A stretch of 64,000 bases of DNA from Victivallis lenta (GCF_009695545.1 NZ_VUNS01000004.1:1-64000), one strand, 5' to 3'. Shown: positions 1 to 7,646, counted from the first letter of the stretch. Numbers and translations are program-made. Notes: a model not told the origin generated them from the sequence alone.

Positions 1-1
1 T

Positions 2-154
2 AAATGGAATCTCTCCGGTGTGGATTTTGTCACGCGCCTCAAGACCAATGCGACCTACGACATCCCGGAATACGACGTCAAGCAATATCCCGGAACCGTT
101 TTGAGCGATGAAGTCATTTTTCTGCGTAGTTCGCAAGTGCAAACTAAAACATAG
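2..154 (+). pseudogene. IS4-family transposase fragment
   Basis: An open frame enters from the left window edge and stops at TAG 152-154, giving about 50 residues. It contains a GVDFVTRLKTNA segment followed by a VLSDEVIFL segment. This is the pattern of the beta-strand region just before the last catalytic part of IS4-type DDE transposases. In the family the protein continues well past this point, with the rest of the catalytic core, so this is a 3'-truncated remnant. Its end overlaps the tail of the convergent terminase fragment by 11 bases, so the junction of the two elements lies around 130-155. The 5' part and the left terminal inverted repeat are outside the window. The family call rests on motif resemblance only. 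Confidence 0.6.
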
Positions 155-1385
155 AGGCTGATGTGGCCAGTCGCTTCTTTTCCTCAAAGTTTTCCGAAAA
201 CTGCACAGGGGGGCCGGCTATTCTCTTCCCGTTTTTTGCACAAAGTGCAGAAGAACCAAAATAATTTGAGTTGGGGTCCTCCCGAAGGGCCAGCAAATCG
301 CGCTGGAAGGCCTTCTCATCGGTCTCGGCGAATTTGGGTACTCTGACACGGGTCGCCTTGATGGACATCACTGTGATCGCCAGAGAGCGGCTTTTATCCA
401 GGGTGTAGTAGTACAGGTCCGATTCCCGCATCCCGGTATGGGGAACCATCACGTCACCGGCACGGGGCCTGACGTAGTTGATGGGAATGACGACCAGCCC
501 CGGTGTCTCCCGCAATCCCTGATGGTTCATGATCTCCAGACGGGCGAACCCGGCCCCGCCGTTGTCGTACGTGAAGGCGTCGGCCCCGGTTCCCCGTATC
601 CAGTCCATGATCTCGTTCGCTTCATCGGTAGGAGTGACGCCGTGCTTGATGCGCTTCCCGTACAGCACGTCGATCAGGTCCGAATCCCGCCGCAGCCCCA
701 GCACGGCATACGCGGTGTACGAATCGCTGACCATGGAACCGCCTGACCAGTCCACTGCAACCGTGATGTACGAGTACAGGTGCTTCAGTCCGCGCACATC
801 AGCCGGACGCTGCACGGAGATGTCGTGAGTGGCCTTCTGCAGGTCGGACATGGTCAATGGGCTGGTGGCTGCATCGTAGGGCCACCCGAACACTTCGTTG
901 TACAGCGCCAGCGGCGCATAGTTCTCGATCTTGTCCAGCAGCCTGTTCCACTTGGCCTGCGACAGGATGTGCAGCGGATGGACGGTCTGCGAGATGTGAT
1001 ATCCGGGAAACGACAACTGGCGTTCCGGTCTGGCGTGCACGTAGCCGCCGTTCTTCGGAAACACCGGCTGTCCGCACTTGGCGCATACCGGGCCGCGCTT
1101 GCCGATCATCTTCAGCAGGTCCTGTTCCGGGTTCGGGATGTTGAACTTGTTGCAGTGCTCGCAGCGGATCACCCACTCGGCCTGGCTGGAGCGGTTCCAC
1201 AGCAATGCTAATGTTGTGTCGGTGGTTTTGGGTGTGCCGGTGTACCGGGCGAAGCCCCAGAAAATCGAGGCCGACATCATCTCGTTACCGATGTCAAGGA
1301 ACTCGTACTCAATGTCCTGACTCTCGTATTTTGTTTTCTCTTGAAAAAATCCCCGCAGAGTAGTTCGGCTCTGCGGGGATGACAC
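144..1385 (-). pseudogene. phage terminase large subunit (GpA-like), 5'-truncated
   Basis: The frame covers about 413 residues and resembles the middle and C-terminal half of GpA-type terminase large subunits, the DNA-packaging motor and nuclease. Visible landmarks are a YTGTPKTTD segment, SSQAEW, a four-cysteine zinc ribbon (CEHC near residue 75 and CAKC near residue 101), and an acidic nuclease-like part with VAVDWSGG and FTYDNGG. The N-terminal ATPase with Walker A and B motifs is absent. No ribosome binding site precedes the GTG at 1385, which sits inside a terminator-like hairpin, and homology-like sequence seems to begin only near 1345. It is therefore best read as a 3' exon or remnant. 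The upstream neighbours on this strand are a homing endonuclease and an HTH gene, not the missing terminase half. Confidence 0.7.
1344..1380 (-). terminator. rho-independent terminator-like hairpin
   Basis: Perfect 12-bp arms at 1349-1360 and 1369-1380 enclose an 8-nt loop. On the minus strand the hairpin is followed by a run of six T (1344-1349). It lies just downstream of the homing endonuclease stop codon and would end that transcript. It also coincides with the apparent start of the terminase frame. Confidence 0.75.
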
Positions 1386-1404
1386 CGTTGCTCAGCGGCC
1401 AGAA

Positions 1405-2592
1405 TCAGCCCTGACTGCTCTCCGGCTTCTGCGGCTCGTTCGGCACATTGGCTGCGAGAGCGGCACGGAGAGCGGCCCGTCTTTTGCGCAGATAGGCGGC
1501 TTCCTTCGCTCTGACTTCAGGCCTCTTACGGCGTTCCCGGGCCATCGCCAATTTCTTCTGGTATCGTTCCGGGTCCGCCTTCTTCCGTTCGTAGTAACGC
1601 CTCCGTTCCTCTTTCAGCTTGGCTTCATGATCAGGATCACCTTTCAGCCTCTTACGGCGTTCCCGTCTATAGGCATTGATCCTTTCCCGGTTCTCTGCCC
1701 GGTAGCGGGCTGCATATTCATTCAGCTCCTGCCGCTTTTCCGGCGACAAAGTACGGTATGCTTCACGGGCTCTGGCATTGATCTCTTCGCGGTGGGCTTT
1801 TTTCCATTCCCGTGCTTTTTCACTGAAGTGCTCTTTATTCTTCAGCCAGTATTCGCGATTATGCTGTTTTCTGCCGACCTCCGCACACTCCGGGGAGCAC
1901 CAGTCGGAGTGCGTCATCGTGAATACCGTTCCGCAAACCGGGCAGGTCTTAGTGAGAATCTCAGTCTTGTAACGCATGGACTCATGAACATACGGAGTAA
2001 TCAAAGCGGAGAGCTTCAGAAACGCTTCCTTGTTGAAACGCAGCACCCGGCCCTCTTTACCCGTGCTGGAGTGATGAACCGTCTGGATGATGCCGACAAC
2101 GCCCCACTTCTCGGCCAGCCATTGCTGAAACAGTTCAACATCTTCCTTCGGGAAGGCGTGCATGGAGAGGTCGGCGGAATTGGTTCCCTTCTGTCGGCTG
2201 CCGTTGTCCATTATCATCCAGGCCAGCGCAATCGGATGCGTAATCAATTCCAGATACTCCGGAGTGATACGCTTCCGTTTGTCGGAATAACAGAGCTGCC
2301 GCAGCAGGAAATACAGATGCGTCGCCTTCAGAGAGAGGCAGCTCCATTCTTCTCCGTAACCGGGGTTGGGTTTCCGGCGCGGGAGATTGGTGGCGAATTT
2401 TTGCAGCGTTTCGTACTTGTGAAGACAGTATTCATGCTGTTTGCTGCTGTGGTTCCACTGAACACGGGCCGTCGTCGCCCCTGACGCGCCGATATATGCA
2501 TCGGCGAGTATCGTGCCGAGCAACGCGTTAAACTGGAGGTCCGACATGTTGATTTTCCGGCTTTCGTTTACAATTTCTTCTTGGATGCTCAT
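1405..2592 (-). CDS. LAGLIDADG-type homing endonuclease with zinc finger and basic C-terminal repeats
   Basis: 395 aa. The N-terminal ~210 residues match the LAGLIDADG_2 endonuclease pattern: first helix LLGTILADAYI (about residues 24-34), second LAWMIMDNGS (about 124-133), and the ending VHESMRYKT typical of this family. A zinc-finger-like CPVC...CSPEC segment follows (about residues 217-236). The rest is a long Lys/Arg/Glu-rich helical repeat region with recurring YRxENRERINAYRR-like units, probably DNA binding. Such enzymes cut an intronless allele so that their host intron or element is copied in. Its ATG overlaps the stop of the upstream HTH gene (ATGA), so the two are translationally coupled. 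The adjacent terminase lacks its 5' half, which suggests the element disrupted that gene. Confidence 0.8.
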   Translation of the reverse strand: MSIQEEIVNESRKINMSDLQFNALLGTILADAYIGASGATTARVQWNHSSKQHEYCLHKYETLQKFATNLPRRKPNPGYGEEWSCLSLKATHLYFLLRQLCYSDKRKRITPEYLELITHPIALAWMIMDNGSRQKGTNSADLSMHAFPKEDVELFQQWLAEKWGVVGIIQTVHHSSTGKEGRVLRFNKEAFLKLSALITPYVHESMRYKTEILTKTCPVCGTVFTMTHSDWCSPECAEVGRKQHNREYWLKNKEHFSEKAREWKKAHREEINARAREAYRTLSPEKRQELNEYAARYRAENRERINAYRRERRKRLKGDPDHEAKLKEERRRYYERKKADPERYQKKLAMARERRKRPEVRAKEAAYLRKRRAALRAALAANVPNEPQKPESSQG

Positions 2593-2885
2593 TTTTCAAA
2601 CTCCTTCGTGTTCATTCCATAGTTGGCAAGGTGTTCCACCTCTCCCCTGTCAAATCGTACCTTTCTGGCGGTGATGTTGATTTGATGCAGCAATCCCTGA
2701 TGGACATAAGAGCGCAGGGTTGGCCGGCTGATCTCCAACATTTTCATTGCTTCCCTGGCTGTGATGGGTGGCCCGGCCTTTGGGGGACGGCACGCTTTGA
2801 GAATCCGCTCCTTTTCCTCGGCAGTAATACCGGGATCTGAATTGAGAATCCCATTGATGGCGGTGATTAATTCAGTTCGAAGCAT
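2589..2885 (-). CDS. small HTH (excisionase/MerR-like) DNA-binding protein
   Basis: 98 aa. Residues ~40-90 form an excisionase-type winged helix (ITAREAMKMLEISRPTLRSYV, then a wing with KVRFDRGEVEHL). ATG 2885 follows a strong AAAGGAGG ribosome binding site. The last four bases overlap the homing endonuclease start, so this protein is either its regulator or its DNA-recognition partner. I cannot tell a true excisionase from a plain repressor; no integrase is visible nearby. The upstream sequence is AT-rich and carries a 25-bp palindrome at 3080-3104 that could be its operator. Confidence 0.75.
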   Translation of the reverse strand: MLRTELITAINGILNSDPGITAEEKERILKACRPPKAGPPITAREAMKMLEISRPTLRSYVHQGLLHQINITARKVRFDRGEVEHLANYGMNTKEFEK

Positions 2886-3002
2886 TTTACCTCCTTTTCT
2901 GAAGTTTTAATTGCCGGACCTATTTCCGGATCAATTTTTATGCTTCAAGAAAGCGGGAGCGGTAAAAATGAATAAAATTGAAAATAAAAGCTGCTATTAC
3001 AT

Positions 3003-3039
3003 AAAAAAAAGAGGAAGTTCTTGTGAAAAGAGCTTCCTC
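3003..3039 (-). terminator. rho-independent terminator
   Basis: The minus strand reads a GAGGAAG-type stem of about 12 bp with one mismatch (3011-3039), followed by eight T (3003-3010). No protein gene ends directly upstream of it; the DUF932 operon already has its own terminator at 3276-3320. Confidence 0.75.
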
Positions 3040-3079
3040 CCAAAAATCGCCTTGGTTTTTCGTCAATTTTTGGATTCCC

Positions 3080-3104
3080 AATTTTATACTTAAAGTATAA
3101 AATT
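3080..3104. promoter_or_regulatory. 25-bp palindrome, possible operator
   Basis: Perfect 12-bp arms (AATTTTATACTT and its complement) around a single central base. It lies about 195 bases upstream of the HTH gene and contains TATAAAAT-like promoter sequence on either strand. It could bind the HTH protein or another dimeric regulator. There is no T-run, so it is not a terminator. Confidence 0.4.
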
Positions 3105-3162
3105 GAATTTTCCTTATGACGTACCTTAAGTTTTCATGAGATAACTTCCCCGATTACCATTT

Positions 3163-3258
3163 TCAAATTCCCCCAAGCCAATCAGCCATAAATTCTATTA
3201 CATCCGGATAAGGATTTTGATTTATGCGTCCGAAGCGTCCGGGCCAAAAAGCAGCCAT
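3163..3258 (-). CDS. possible 31-aa peptide
   Basis: An ATG at 3258 opens a 31-codon frame whose translation looks protein-like (contains WPGRFGRI and PYPDVIEFMADW). It sits between two minus-strand terminators, which suggests that something short is transcribed here. There is no good ribosome binding site. It may be a real small peptide, the leftover of a longer gene, or chance. Confidence 0.2.
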   Translation of the reverse strand: MAAFWPGRFGRINQNPYPDVIEFMADWLGGI

Positions 3259-3275
3259 TACAGCTCTTCATATCT

Positions 3276-3320
3276 AAAAAAAAGAAAACCGGCGAAGAGG
3301 TTTTGATTTCTCTTCGCCGG
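3276..3320 (-). terminator. rho-independent terminator of the DUF932 operon
   Basis: Perfect 11-bp stem CCGGCGAAGAG (3289-3299) with its complement (3310-3320) and a 10-nt loop. On the minus strand it is followed by TTTTCTTTTTTTT. It lies about 95 bases after the stop codon at 3417. Confidence 0.85.
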
Positions 3321-3416
3321 GATGCTTTGTACCTCCGGGGGCGCATCACTTTCCCGGAGGGGCTTCCGTTTGTCGCGCCGTTCGGCGCGTGGTGAGCCCG
3401 GCTGCAAGTGCCGTAG

Positions 3417-4145
3417 TTATTTCCATAAGGTCGGCGGCTGGCCGTCGAGTCCGAAGAGGCGTGTCAGTCCACGATAACAGACGTCAGCGCGGGCGGGGCT
3501 GTATTTCTTGGCGTTTTCGGTGAACGCATTCAACAGACTCCAGCGGGTCGGCTCGGCGAACTCTTCATGCTGCGGTTCTTTGAACTCCCTGAAGATCGGC
3601 AGAATGTCCGAGGAGTTAACGGCCCCGGCTTCTGCTGCTTTCACGATAGCGATACGGGCAGCATCTTCCCGAACGTACAGACACTTCAAATCCTCGGCCA
3701 CAGTTTCAAGCGTCAGGAACTCCGTTTCGAGTTCTTCGACCGCTTCAAGGACAAGGCCGTTCAGCTCAATCCGCGAGGTATGCCGCCGCTTCAAAACCAT
3801 GCTGCCGCCCAGCATGAGGTTGCTGCACACTTTTACACAAAGCCCCGCCGCCAGTCCAACCGCGATACTCTGATCGTGCGAATTACGGATGCCGATACAC
3901 CGGCTCCATTCCGGCGAATGCGTTTTATTGATCCGCATGAATCCGAACATCCGCTGACCGTCACGGGCCAGGCCGTACTGTTCATCGAGAATCTGCCAGT
4001 TGTGCGCCTTGACCACATCGGTTACGGCGTCGATCACCTCACAGTGCGGTACCGGCTTCCAGCTCGCGGTAGCGGTCGGAGTCGGCACCAGTGCGATTTC
4101 GTCGCGCCCGACGAACTTTCCTTCACACATCGTCAATCCCATCAT
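3417..4145 (-). CDS. DUF932 phage/plasmid-type protein
   Basis: 242 aa. It resembles the DUF932 (phage/plasmid-like) family, whose molecular role is unclear but which occurs mainly on plasmids, phages and integrated elements. Seen in it: an N-terminal segment ending in PHCEVIDAVTDVV, a central FMRINKTHSPEWSRCIGIRNSHDQS typical of the family core, and a helical C-terminal half. ATG 4145 (or the ATG three bases on) follows GGAGGTGAG. It is the last gene of a three-gene operon with the nuclease gene, separated by one base, and is followed by a strong terminator. Confidence 0.75.
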   Translation of the reverse strand: MMGLTMCEGKFVGRDEIALVPTPTATASWKPVPHCEVIDAVTDVVKAHNWQILDEQYGLARDGQRMFGFMRINKTHSPEWSRCIGIRNSHDQSIAVGLAAGLCVKVCSNLMLGGSMVLKRRHTSRIELNGLVLEAVEELETEFLTLETVAEDLKCLYVREDAARIAIVKAAEAGAVNSSDILPIFREFKEPQHEEFAEPTRWSLLNAFTENAKKYSPARADVCYRGLTRLFGLDGQPPTLWK

Positions 4146-4146
4146 C

Positions 4147-4950
4147 TCACCTCCATTTCTTCAGATGCCACTGCCCGCAACGATCCCGATACGGACATTC
4201 GTTACAGGCGAACGATGTTTCATTCGGCAGGAACACGCCTTTGCTGATCGCGTACTGCGCCCGGTTCGCCAATGCCTCGAAGCGCCGGAAGTCATGAAAG
4301 CCGCGACTGGTGTAGTGGCTCTCACAACCCGGATTCTTTGTCTTGGTGATGACATCGAACCGAAAGAGCGGAGCCGTGCCGTTCTGCTTCTCATAGGCGT
4401 AGCTGAACACGGTCGCCTGCAAATCGCGATCGGCTTTCCCGGCAGGCCAGCGGCTCGCGGAGGTTTTCCAGTCCACGATACAGGCGTCCCGCCCATCCTG
4501 AACCACCAGATCGAACTCGCCGATCAGGGGCTTGTCCAAACCGGGAACGTCGATTCTGAACGCCTGGGCAACGCCCTTGATCGTGTAGTAATCCGACCAG
4601 TTCGCCAGCGCCGCATCCAGCATCTTCACGGCAAGATCGATCACCGTGTCGAAGTTCTCGCCTTCCTTGTAGATCAGGTTCGGCGTCGCCTCGGCTTCGA
4701 TTTTGAACGCCTCTTCAAACCGGTCAACGATTTCATCACGGGTCAGCGAGCCGCCCATCATGCACTCCCACGCCTGAGCGGTCAACGCTGAATGAAACGC
4801 CTTGCCGAATGGTAAGCAGACCGAAGTCCGTTCGACCTCGGCCTGATCCACGTACCGGTACATGAATTGCGCCTGACAGATGTTGAGATACGTATTCAAC
4901 GCCGAATACGACCAGTGCGGTTCCTGCCGCAGTTCATCGAGCGTCGCCAT
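4147..4950 (-). CDS. PD-(D/E)XK nuclease (RecB/Cas4-like) with probable 4Fe-4S site
   Basis: 267 aa from the ATG at 4950, chosen because GGAGGGCGGCG precedes it and it overlaps the upstream stop by one base. The nuclease core is visible as IGEFDLVV followed by ACIVDWKTS, the GxxD...DxK pattern of RecB-family exonucleases. One early cysteine (NICQAQFMYRY, about residue 25) and a C-terminal C-x2-C-x5-C (CNECPYRDRC) match the layout of Fe-S-cluster nucleases such as Cas4 and AddB. A QATVFSYAYE segment resembles the family's QxxxY motif. It is likely an element-encoded DNA-processing exonuclease. There are no CRISPR genes or arrays nearby, so a Cas4 role is unlikely. Confidence 0.8.
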   Translation of the reverse strand: MATLDELRQEPHWSYSALNTYLNICQAQFMYRYVDQAEVERTSVCLPFGKAFHSALTAQAWECMMGGSLTRDEIVDRFEEAFKIEAEATPNLIYKEGENFDTVIDLAVKMLDAALANWSDYYTIKGVAQAFRIDVPGLDKPLIGEFDLVVQDGRDACIVDWKTSASRWPAGKADRDLQATVFSYAYEKQNGTAPLFRFDVITKTKNPGCESHYTSRGFHDFRRFEALANRAQYAISKGVFLPNETSFACNECPYRDRCGQWHLKKWR

Positions 4951-5381
4951 TACGCCGCCCTCCATTCGTCGATCTGATCCGAACACTGCTGCCGGGTCAG
5001 ATGCTGGATGTCCGGCACCTGAAAACGGGCCGCGATCTGCTGCGGAGTGATGCCGCGCTGCCGGGCGAGATCAAGCAGATACGAAAGCTGTTTCGGGCTT
5101 GCCGGAACCTCGTTCTGACGTGCCCCTGACCTGCTGCGTTGAGAACCGTTTCGCGGTGCTCCGGCTGCCGGACGCCCGCCGTAATTCGCGGAAGTTTTTC
5201 CGTGCAATTCCGCTTCAACGGAGTTTCGTACCAAATCGAACGTTTCATGAATCCGGGTCTGCAACTGATCCGGGCTTAACCCGTCCGGCAGTTCCACTTC
5301 GACTGAAGCATGATAGCTCTGGCTGGAATATTCCTCTCCAGCCGGAACCTTCTTCGAATACGACGCATTGAGTTTCAACAT
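4950..5381 (-). CDS. small phage/plasmid protein of unknown function
   Basis: 143 aa from ATG 5381 (AGGAAA upstream); a longer upstream extension of the frame is low-complexity and unlikely. The N-terminal half is a compact alpha/beta segment (LKLNASYSKKVPAGEEYSSQ, then an amphipathic helix), a charged Gly/Arg/Ser linker follows, and the last ~50 residues form a helical module (SPKQLSYLLDLARQRGI...). Its position as first gene of an operon with a nuclease and a DUF932 protein suggests a DNA-metabolism or ssDNA-related role, but that is inference. Its promoter lies in the 66-base gap shared with the divergent brnT. Confidence 0.6.
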   Translation of the reverse strand: MLKLNASYSKKVPAGEEYSSQSYHASVEVELPDGLSPDQLQTRIHETFDLVRNSVEAELHGKTSANYGGRPAAGAPRNGSQRSRSGARQNEVPASPKQLSYLLDLARQRGITPQQIAARFQVPDIQHLTRQQCSDQIDEWRAA

Positions 5382-5397
5382 TTTTTTCGATTTCCTA

Positions 5398-5425
5398 TTG
5401 AAATATTTTGTATTTACGTTATATT
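5398..5425 (+). promoter_or_regulatory. sigma70-type promoter of brnTA
   Basis: TTGAAA at 5398-5403, 16-base spacer, TATATT at 5420-5425, 22 bases before the brnT ATG. Known BrnTA systems are autoregulated by BrnA binding at this kind of position. Confidence 0.55.
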
Positions 5426-5447
5426 GATACTGACGACGGAGGCGCGA

Positions 5448-5729
5448 ATGAATTTTGAATGGGATGAAAATAAGGCGGCAACCAATCAGCAAAAACATGG
5501 AATCACTTTTCAGGAAGCTGCAACGGTATTTCAGGATGAAGATGCGCTGCAGATTTTTGATCCCGACCATTCGGAGGATGAAGACCGTTTCATCCTGTTG
5601 GGAATGAGTTCCATTTTGCGGATTTTAGTGGTCTGCCACTGTTATCGCGCCAATGACGATGTGATCCGGATCATTTCCGCACGGAAAGCAACCCGGAATG
5701 AAAGTTCCACCTACAAGAGGAGGAAATGA
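5448..5729 (+). CDS. brnT: BrnT-type toxin (RelE-fold ribonuclease)
   Basis: 93 aa from ATG 5448 after GGAGGCG. Family hallmarks are visible: the start MNFEWDENKAATNQQKHGITF, FDPDHSEDEDRFILLG, and the ending IRIISARKATRNE. BrnT is a ribonuclease toxin of the RelE fold that halts translation and is neutralised by BrnA. The antitoxin gene starts two bases after this stop codon's first adenine region (one-base gap), as in known pairs. Within the mobile element it probably acts as a stability module. The length is normal, so it appears intact. Confidence 0.88.
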   Translation: MNFEWDENKAATNQQKHGITFQEAATVFQDEDALQIFDPDHSEDEDRFILLGMSSILRILVVCHCYRANDDVIRIISARKATRNESSTYKRRK

Positions 5730-5730
5730 A

Positions 5731-5940
5731 ATGAGAGCGGAATACGATTTTTCCAATGCAGTCAAAAACCCTTATGTGAAGCCCCGGAAAACAGCGGTGA
5801 CAATCCGGCTTGACCCGGCGACCGTGGAGTATTTCAAATCGCTGGCAAGCGAAGTGTCACTGCCGTACCAGACGCTTATCAATTCGTTTTTGACCGACTG
5901 CGCCAAACGCAAGGTAAAACCGAATATCAAATGGAGCTGA
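5731..5940 (+). CDS. brnA: BrnA-type antitoxin (ribbon-helix-helix)
   Basis: 69 aa from ATG 5731, preceded by AGAGGAGGAAATGAA; the ATG lies one base after the toxin stop. A ribbon-helix-helix core is visible: the beta strand KTAVTIRLDPATVEYF, then helices with SLPYQTLINSFLTDC. It should bind BrnT and repress the shared promoter. It is short compared with some BrnA proteins but complete around the RHH fold. It converges on the clamp-like gene with only six bases between the stops and no clear terminator. Confidence 0.85.
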   Translation: MRAEYDFSNAVKNPYVKPRKTAVTIRLDPATVEYFKSLASEVSLPYQTLINSFLTDCAKRKVKPNIKWS

Positions 5941-5946
5941 TGGACT

Positions 5947-7290
5947 TCAGATCGCCATTCTGATGCGTTCGATGGCGCGCTTTGCCTGAACGAACTCGCG
6001 CTCACGCTGCTTCTGCTGAAGCACGGCCTCTTTGACCTTGCGGGCCAGCAGCACCGATTCGTCGAGCAGCGTTCTGAGCTTGCCGCGCAGGTCCTCGATG
6101 GAGTGATTCAGCTCCTCCATCGGATTCATCGGCTCAGCAGCCTCCACGGATGCGGTTTCAGTGTGTTCGATGCGTTTGATGTTTTCCATTTTGCTTGTCT
6201 CCTTTTCAGGTTGATGTTTGGGCAATATGTGAATCGGCATGGCAAGATACCGGCCGCTGCCGCCCTCGGCGATGACCGGTATCCTGCCGTCCGAATGCGC
6301 CCGGAACTTCGTGTAGCCCTGCTGGAGCATCCGCAGCAGGATATACTTGTTGAGCGCCAGCACCGCGCGGGACTGAGCGCCGATCACCGTCGCCTTCAAC
6401 CGCAGCTCCATATCCGGGAAGTTGTTCGGGATCACGGTAACGCCGCCCGGAACCACGTTCAGCTCAATGGCGTGAAACGGCTCATGGTCAGGAACCGTTT
6501 TCAGGAAGCCGGTCAACTGCGCCGCCTGTTCCGGGGTGAATGCAATCGCATAATTGAGCGCCGACGCTTCGGGAATCACCTTCCGCCACTCCGGATAGCT
6601 GCCGGACACTGCTTTGCCGCTCCAGAGAAAACCGCCGACTTCGATCTTGAAAAACTGAATGTCCTTCAGCTTCCAGACCGTCAGCGTTCCGGGAACCTCC
6701 GGCTTCGCGGTCAGCAGCGCCAACGGAAACGGCAGCGTGACCGGACTCTTCAACGTCCAGTCCAACGGCAGATGCAAAAGCTGTTTGCCATCCGTTGCGG
6801 CGATCCCCTCCGGACAGAGGTGAATCCCGCGCAACTGGTGCCGCGCCTCGTTACGGTTTACGAGCGGAGCCGCTTCGGACAGCAGCGCCGTGAAGTTTTC
6901 CGGCAGCGCCACTGTTTCCGCTTCGGCAGGAGCTGCCTCGGCCTCCGGCCAGTCGATGTTCAGCACGGGCAGAGCGTGCGTAACGATCTTCCGCCGACAT
7001 TCGAGCTGTGCCGCAAAGCCGTCATTCAGTTCCATGAACGTAACTGTTCCGGCAGGATTCCGGGTGAGTTCCCGGAGCCTGGTGTAATGGACGGCATGCC
7101 TGAAGTCGACAGCGCCTTCCGCCGGGATCGTGACGGTAAGGCTCTCGTCCTGTGCGACCGTGCGCAAACTCAACTGCCCGTCGCGCGCTTCGAGCAATAC
7201 GGCTTGATGCAGTTCGACGGGGGAAGTGCGAGTGATCAATTTCCCCAAAGCACTCAATGCTTCGGCCAACTTTTTTCCGGTAATCTTCAT
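5947..7290 (-). CDS. DNA polymerase III beta-clamp (DnaN) homologue with coiled-coil extension
   Basis: 447 aa from ATG 7290, chosen over a TTG two codons upstream because AGGAGG is eight bases before it. The first ~360 residues follow the three-domain bacterial sliding-clamp plan: the start MKITGKKLAEALSAL, a domain-2 segment ending in GSYPEWRKVIP (clamps have G-x-[FY]-P-[DE]-[YW]-x-x-[LV]-[IV]P), and a C-terminal IPVIAEGG...RYLAMPIHI that parallels the clamp ending MPMRL. About 75 extra residues (MENIKRIEHTE onward) form a charged coiled coil absent from chromosomal DnaN. It is probably an element-borne clamp or clamp decoy. It is the last gene of an operon with two membrane-protein genes. 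Confidence 0.75.
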   Translation of the reverse strand: MKITGKKLAEALSALGKLITRTSPVELHQAVLLEARDGQLSLRTVAQDESLTVTIPAEGAVDFRHAVHYTRLRELTRNPAGTVTFMELNDGFAAQLECRRKIVTHALPVLNIDWPEAEAAPAEAETVALPENFTALLSEAAPLVNRNEARHQLRGIHLCPEGIAATDGKQLLHLPLDWTLKSPVTLPFPLALLTAKPEVPGTLTVWKLKDIQFFKIEVGGFLWSGKAVSGSYPEWRKVIPEASALNYAIAFTPEQAAQLTGFLKTVPDHEPFHAIELNVVPGGVTVIPNNFPDMELRLKATVIGAQSRAVLALNKYILLRMLQQGYTKFRAHSDGRIPVIAEGGSGRYLAMPIHILPKHQPEKETSKMENIKRIEHTETASVEAAEPMNPMEELNHSIEDLRGKLRTLLDESVLLARKVKEAVLQQKQREREFVQAKRAIERIRMAI

Positions 7291-7310
7291 GCTCAATTCC
7301 TCCTATATGG

Positions 7311-7646
7311 TTATCGTTTGTTCCTTCTAAAACACAGCCGGACAATCAGGATGACGCCGCTCCCGATCAAAATATAGAACGCCACCTGAAACGGAAGCCG
7401 CAGCGGCGTGACGCAACTTGCGAATGCGTCGGGATTCTTACGGGCCACCGTCTGCAAGCCATTCTCCATGCCGTTACCGACTTTACTGGCCACAATGACG
7501 GTCCCGGCTGCCGCGCCTCCCGCCGCAATGTTCTGCCACGGAGTTTTTCGGACAAGTTCCCGTATCAGCGGCAGACGGGGCCGGGCGCGTCCGGCATAGG
7601 TCGGCGGCATCAACACCGCCAGAGCCAGCAGCAGAATCAACTTCAT
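7311..7646 (-). CDS. small secreted/membrane protein, unknown
   Basis: 111 aa from ATG 7646 (GGAGGTGCGCCG upstream), overlapping the preceding gene's stop by four bases. It has a clear signal peptide (MKLILLLALAVLMPPTYAG), a glycine/alanine-rich hydrophobic stretch (IAAGGAAAGTVIVASKVG) and a C-terminal membrane segment (VAFYILIGSGVILIVRLCF) ending in basic residues. I do not recognise the family. Its position between another membrane protein and a clamp homologue on a mobile element is compatible with a conjugation- or phage-related envelope role, but nothing specific supports this. Confidence 0.6.
   Translation of the reverse strand: MKLILLLALAVLMPPTYAGRARPRLPLIRELVRKTPWQNIAAGGAAAGTVIVASKVGNGMENGLQTVARKNPDAFASCVTPLRLPFQVAFYILIGSGVILIVRLCFRRNKR

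Larger units (their letters stand above)
2886..3416. other. AT-rich intergenic stretch of the mobile element
   Basis: 531 bases without a clear gene. It holds two minus-strand terminators (3003-3039 and 3276-3320), a 25-bp palindrome (3080-3104), one 31-codon reading frame (minus strand, 3163-3258) and, presumably, the promoter of the HTH/endonuclease pair. The missing 5' half of the terminase is not here. The base composition is much more AT-rich than the flanking genes. Confidence 0.6.

Noticed and set aside
1339-3000. Confident group I intron call
   Set aside because: The endonuclease suggests it, but the 5' exon is missing and conserved core helices could not be verified by eye.
4147-4950. 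Cas4 of a CRISPR system
   Set aside because: The nuclease has the Cas4-like layout but no cas genes or arrays are nearby, and its operon is of phage/plasmid type.
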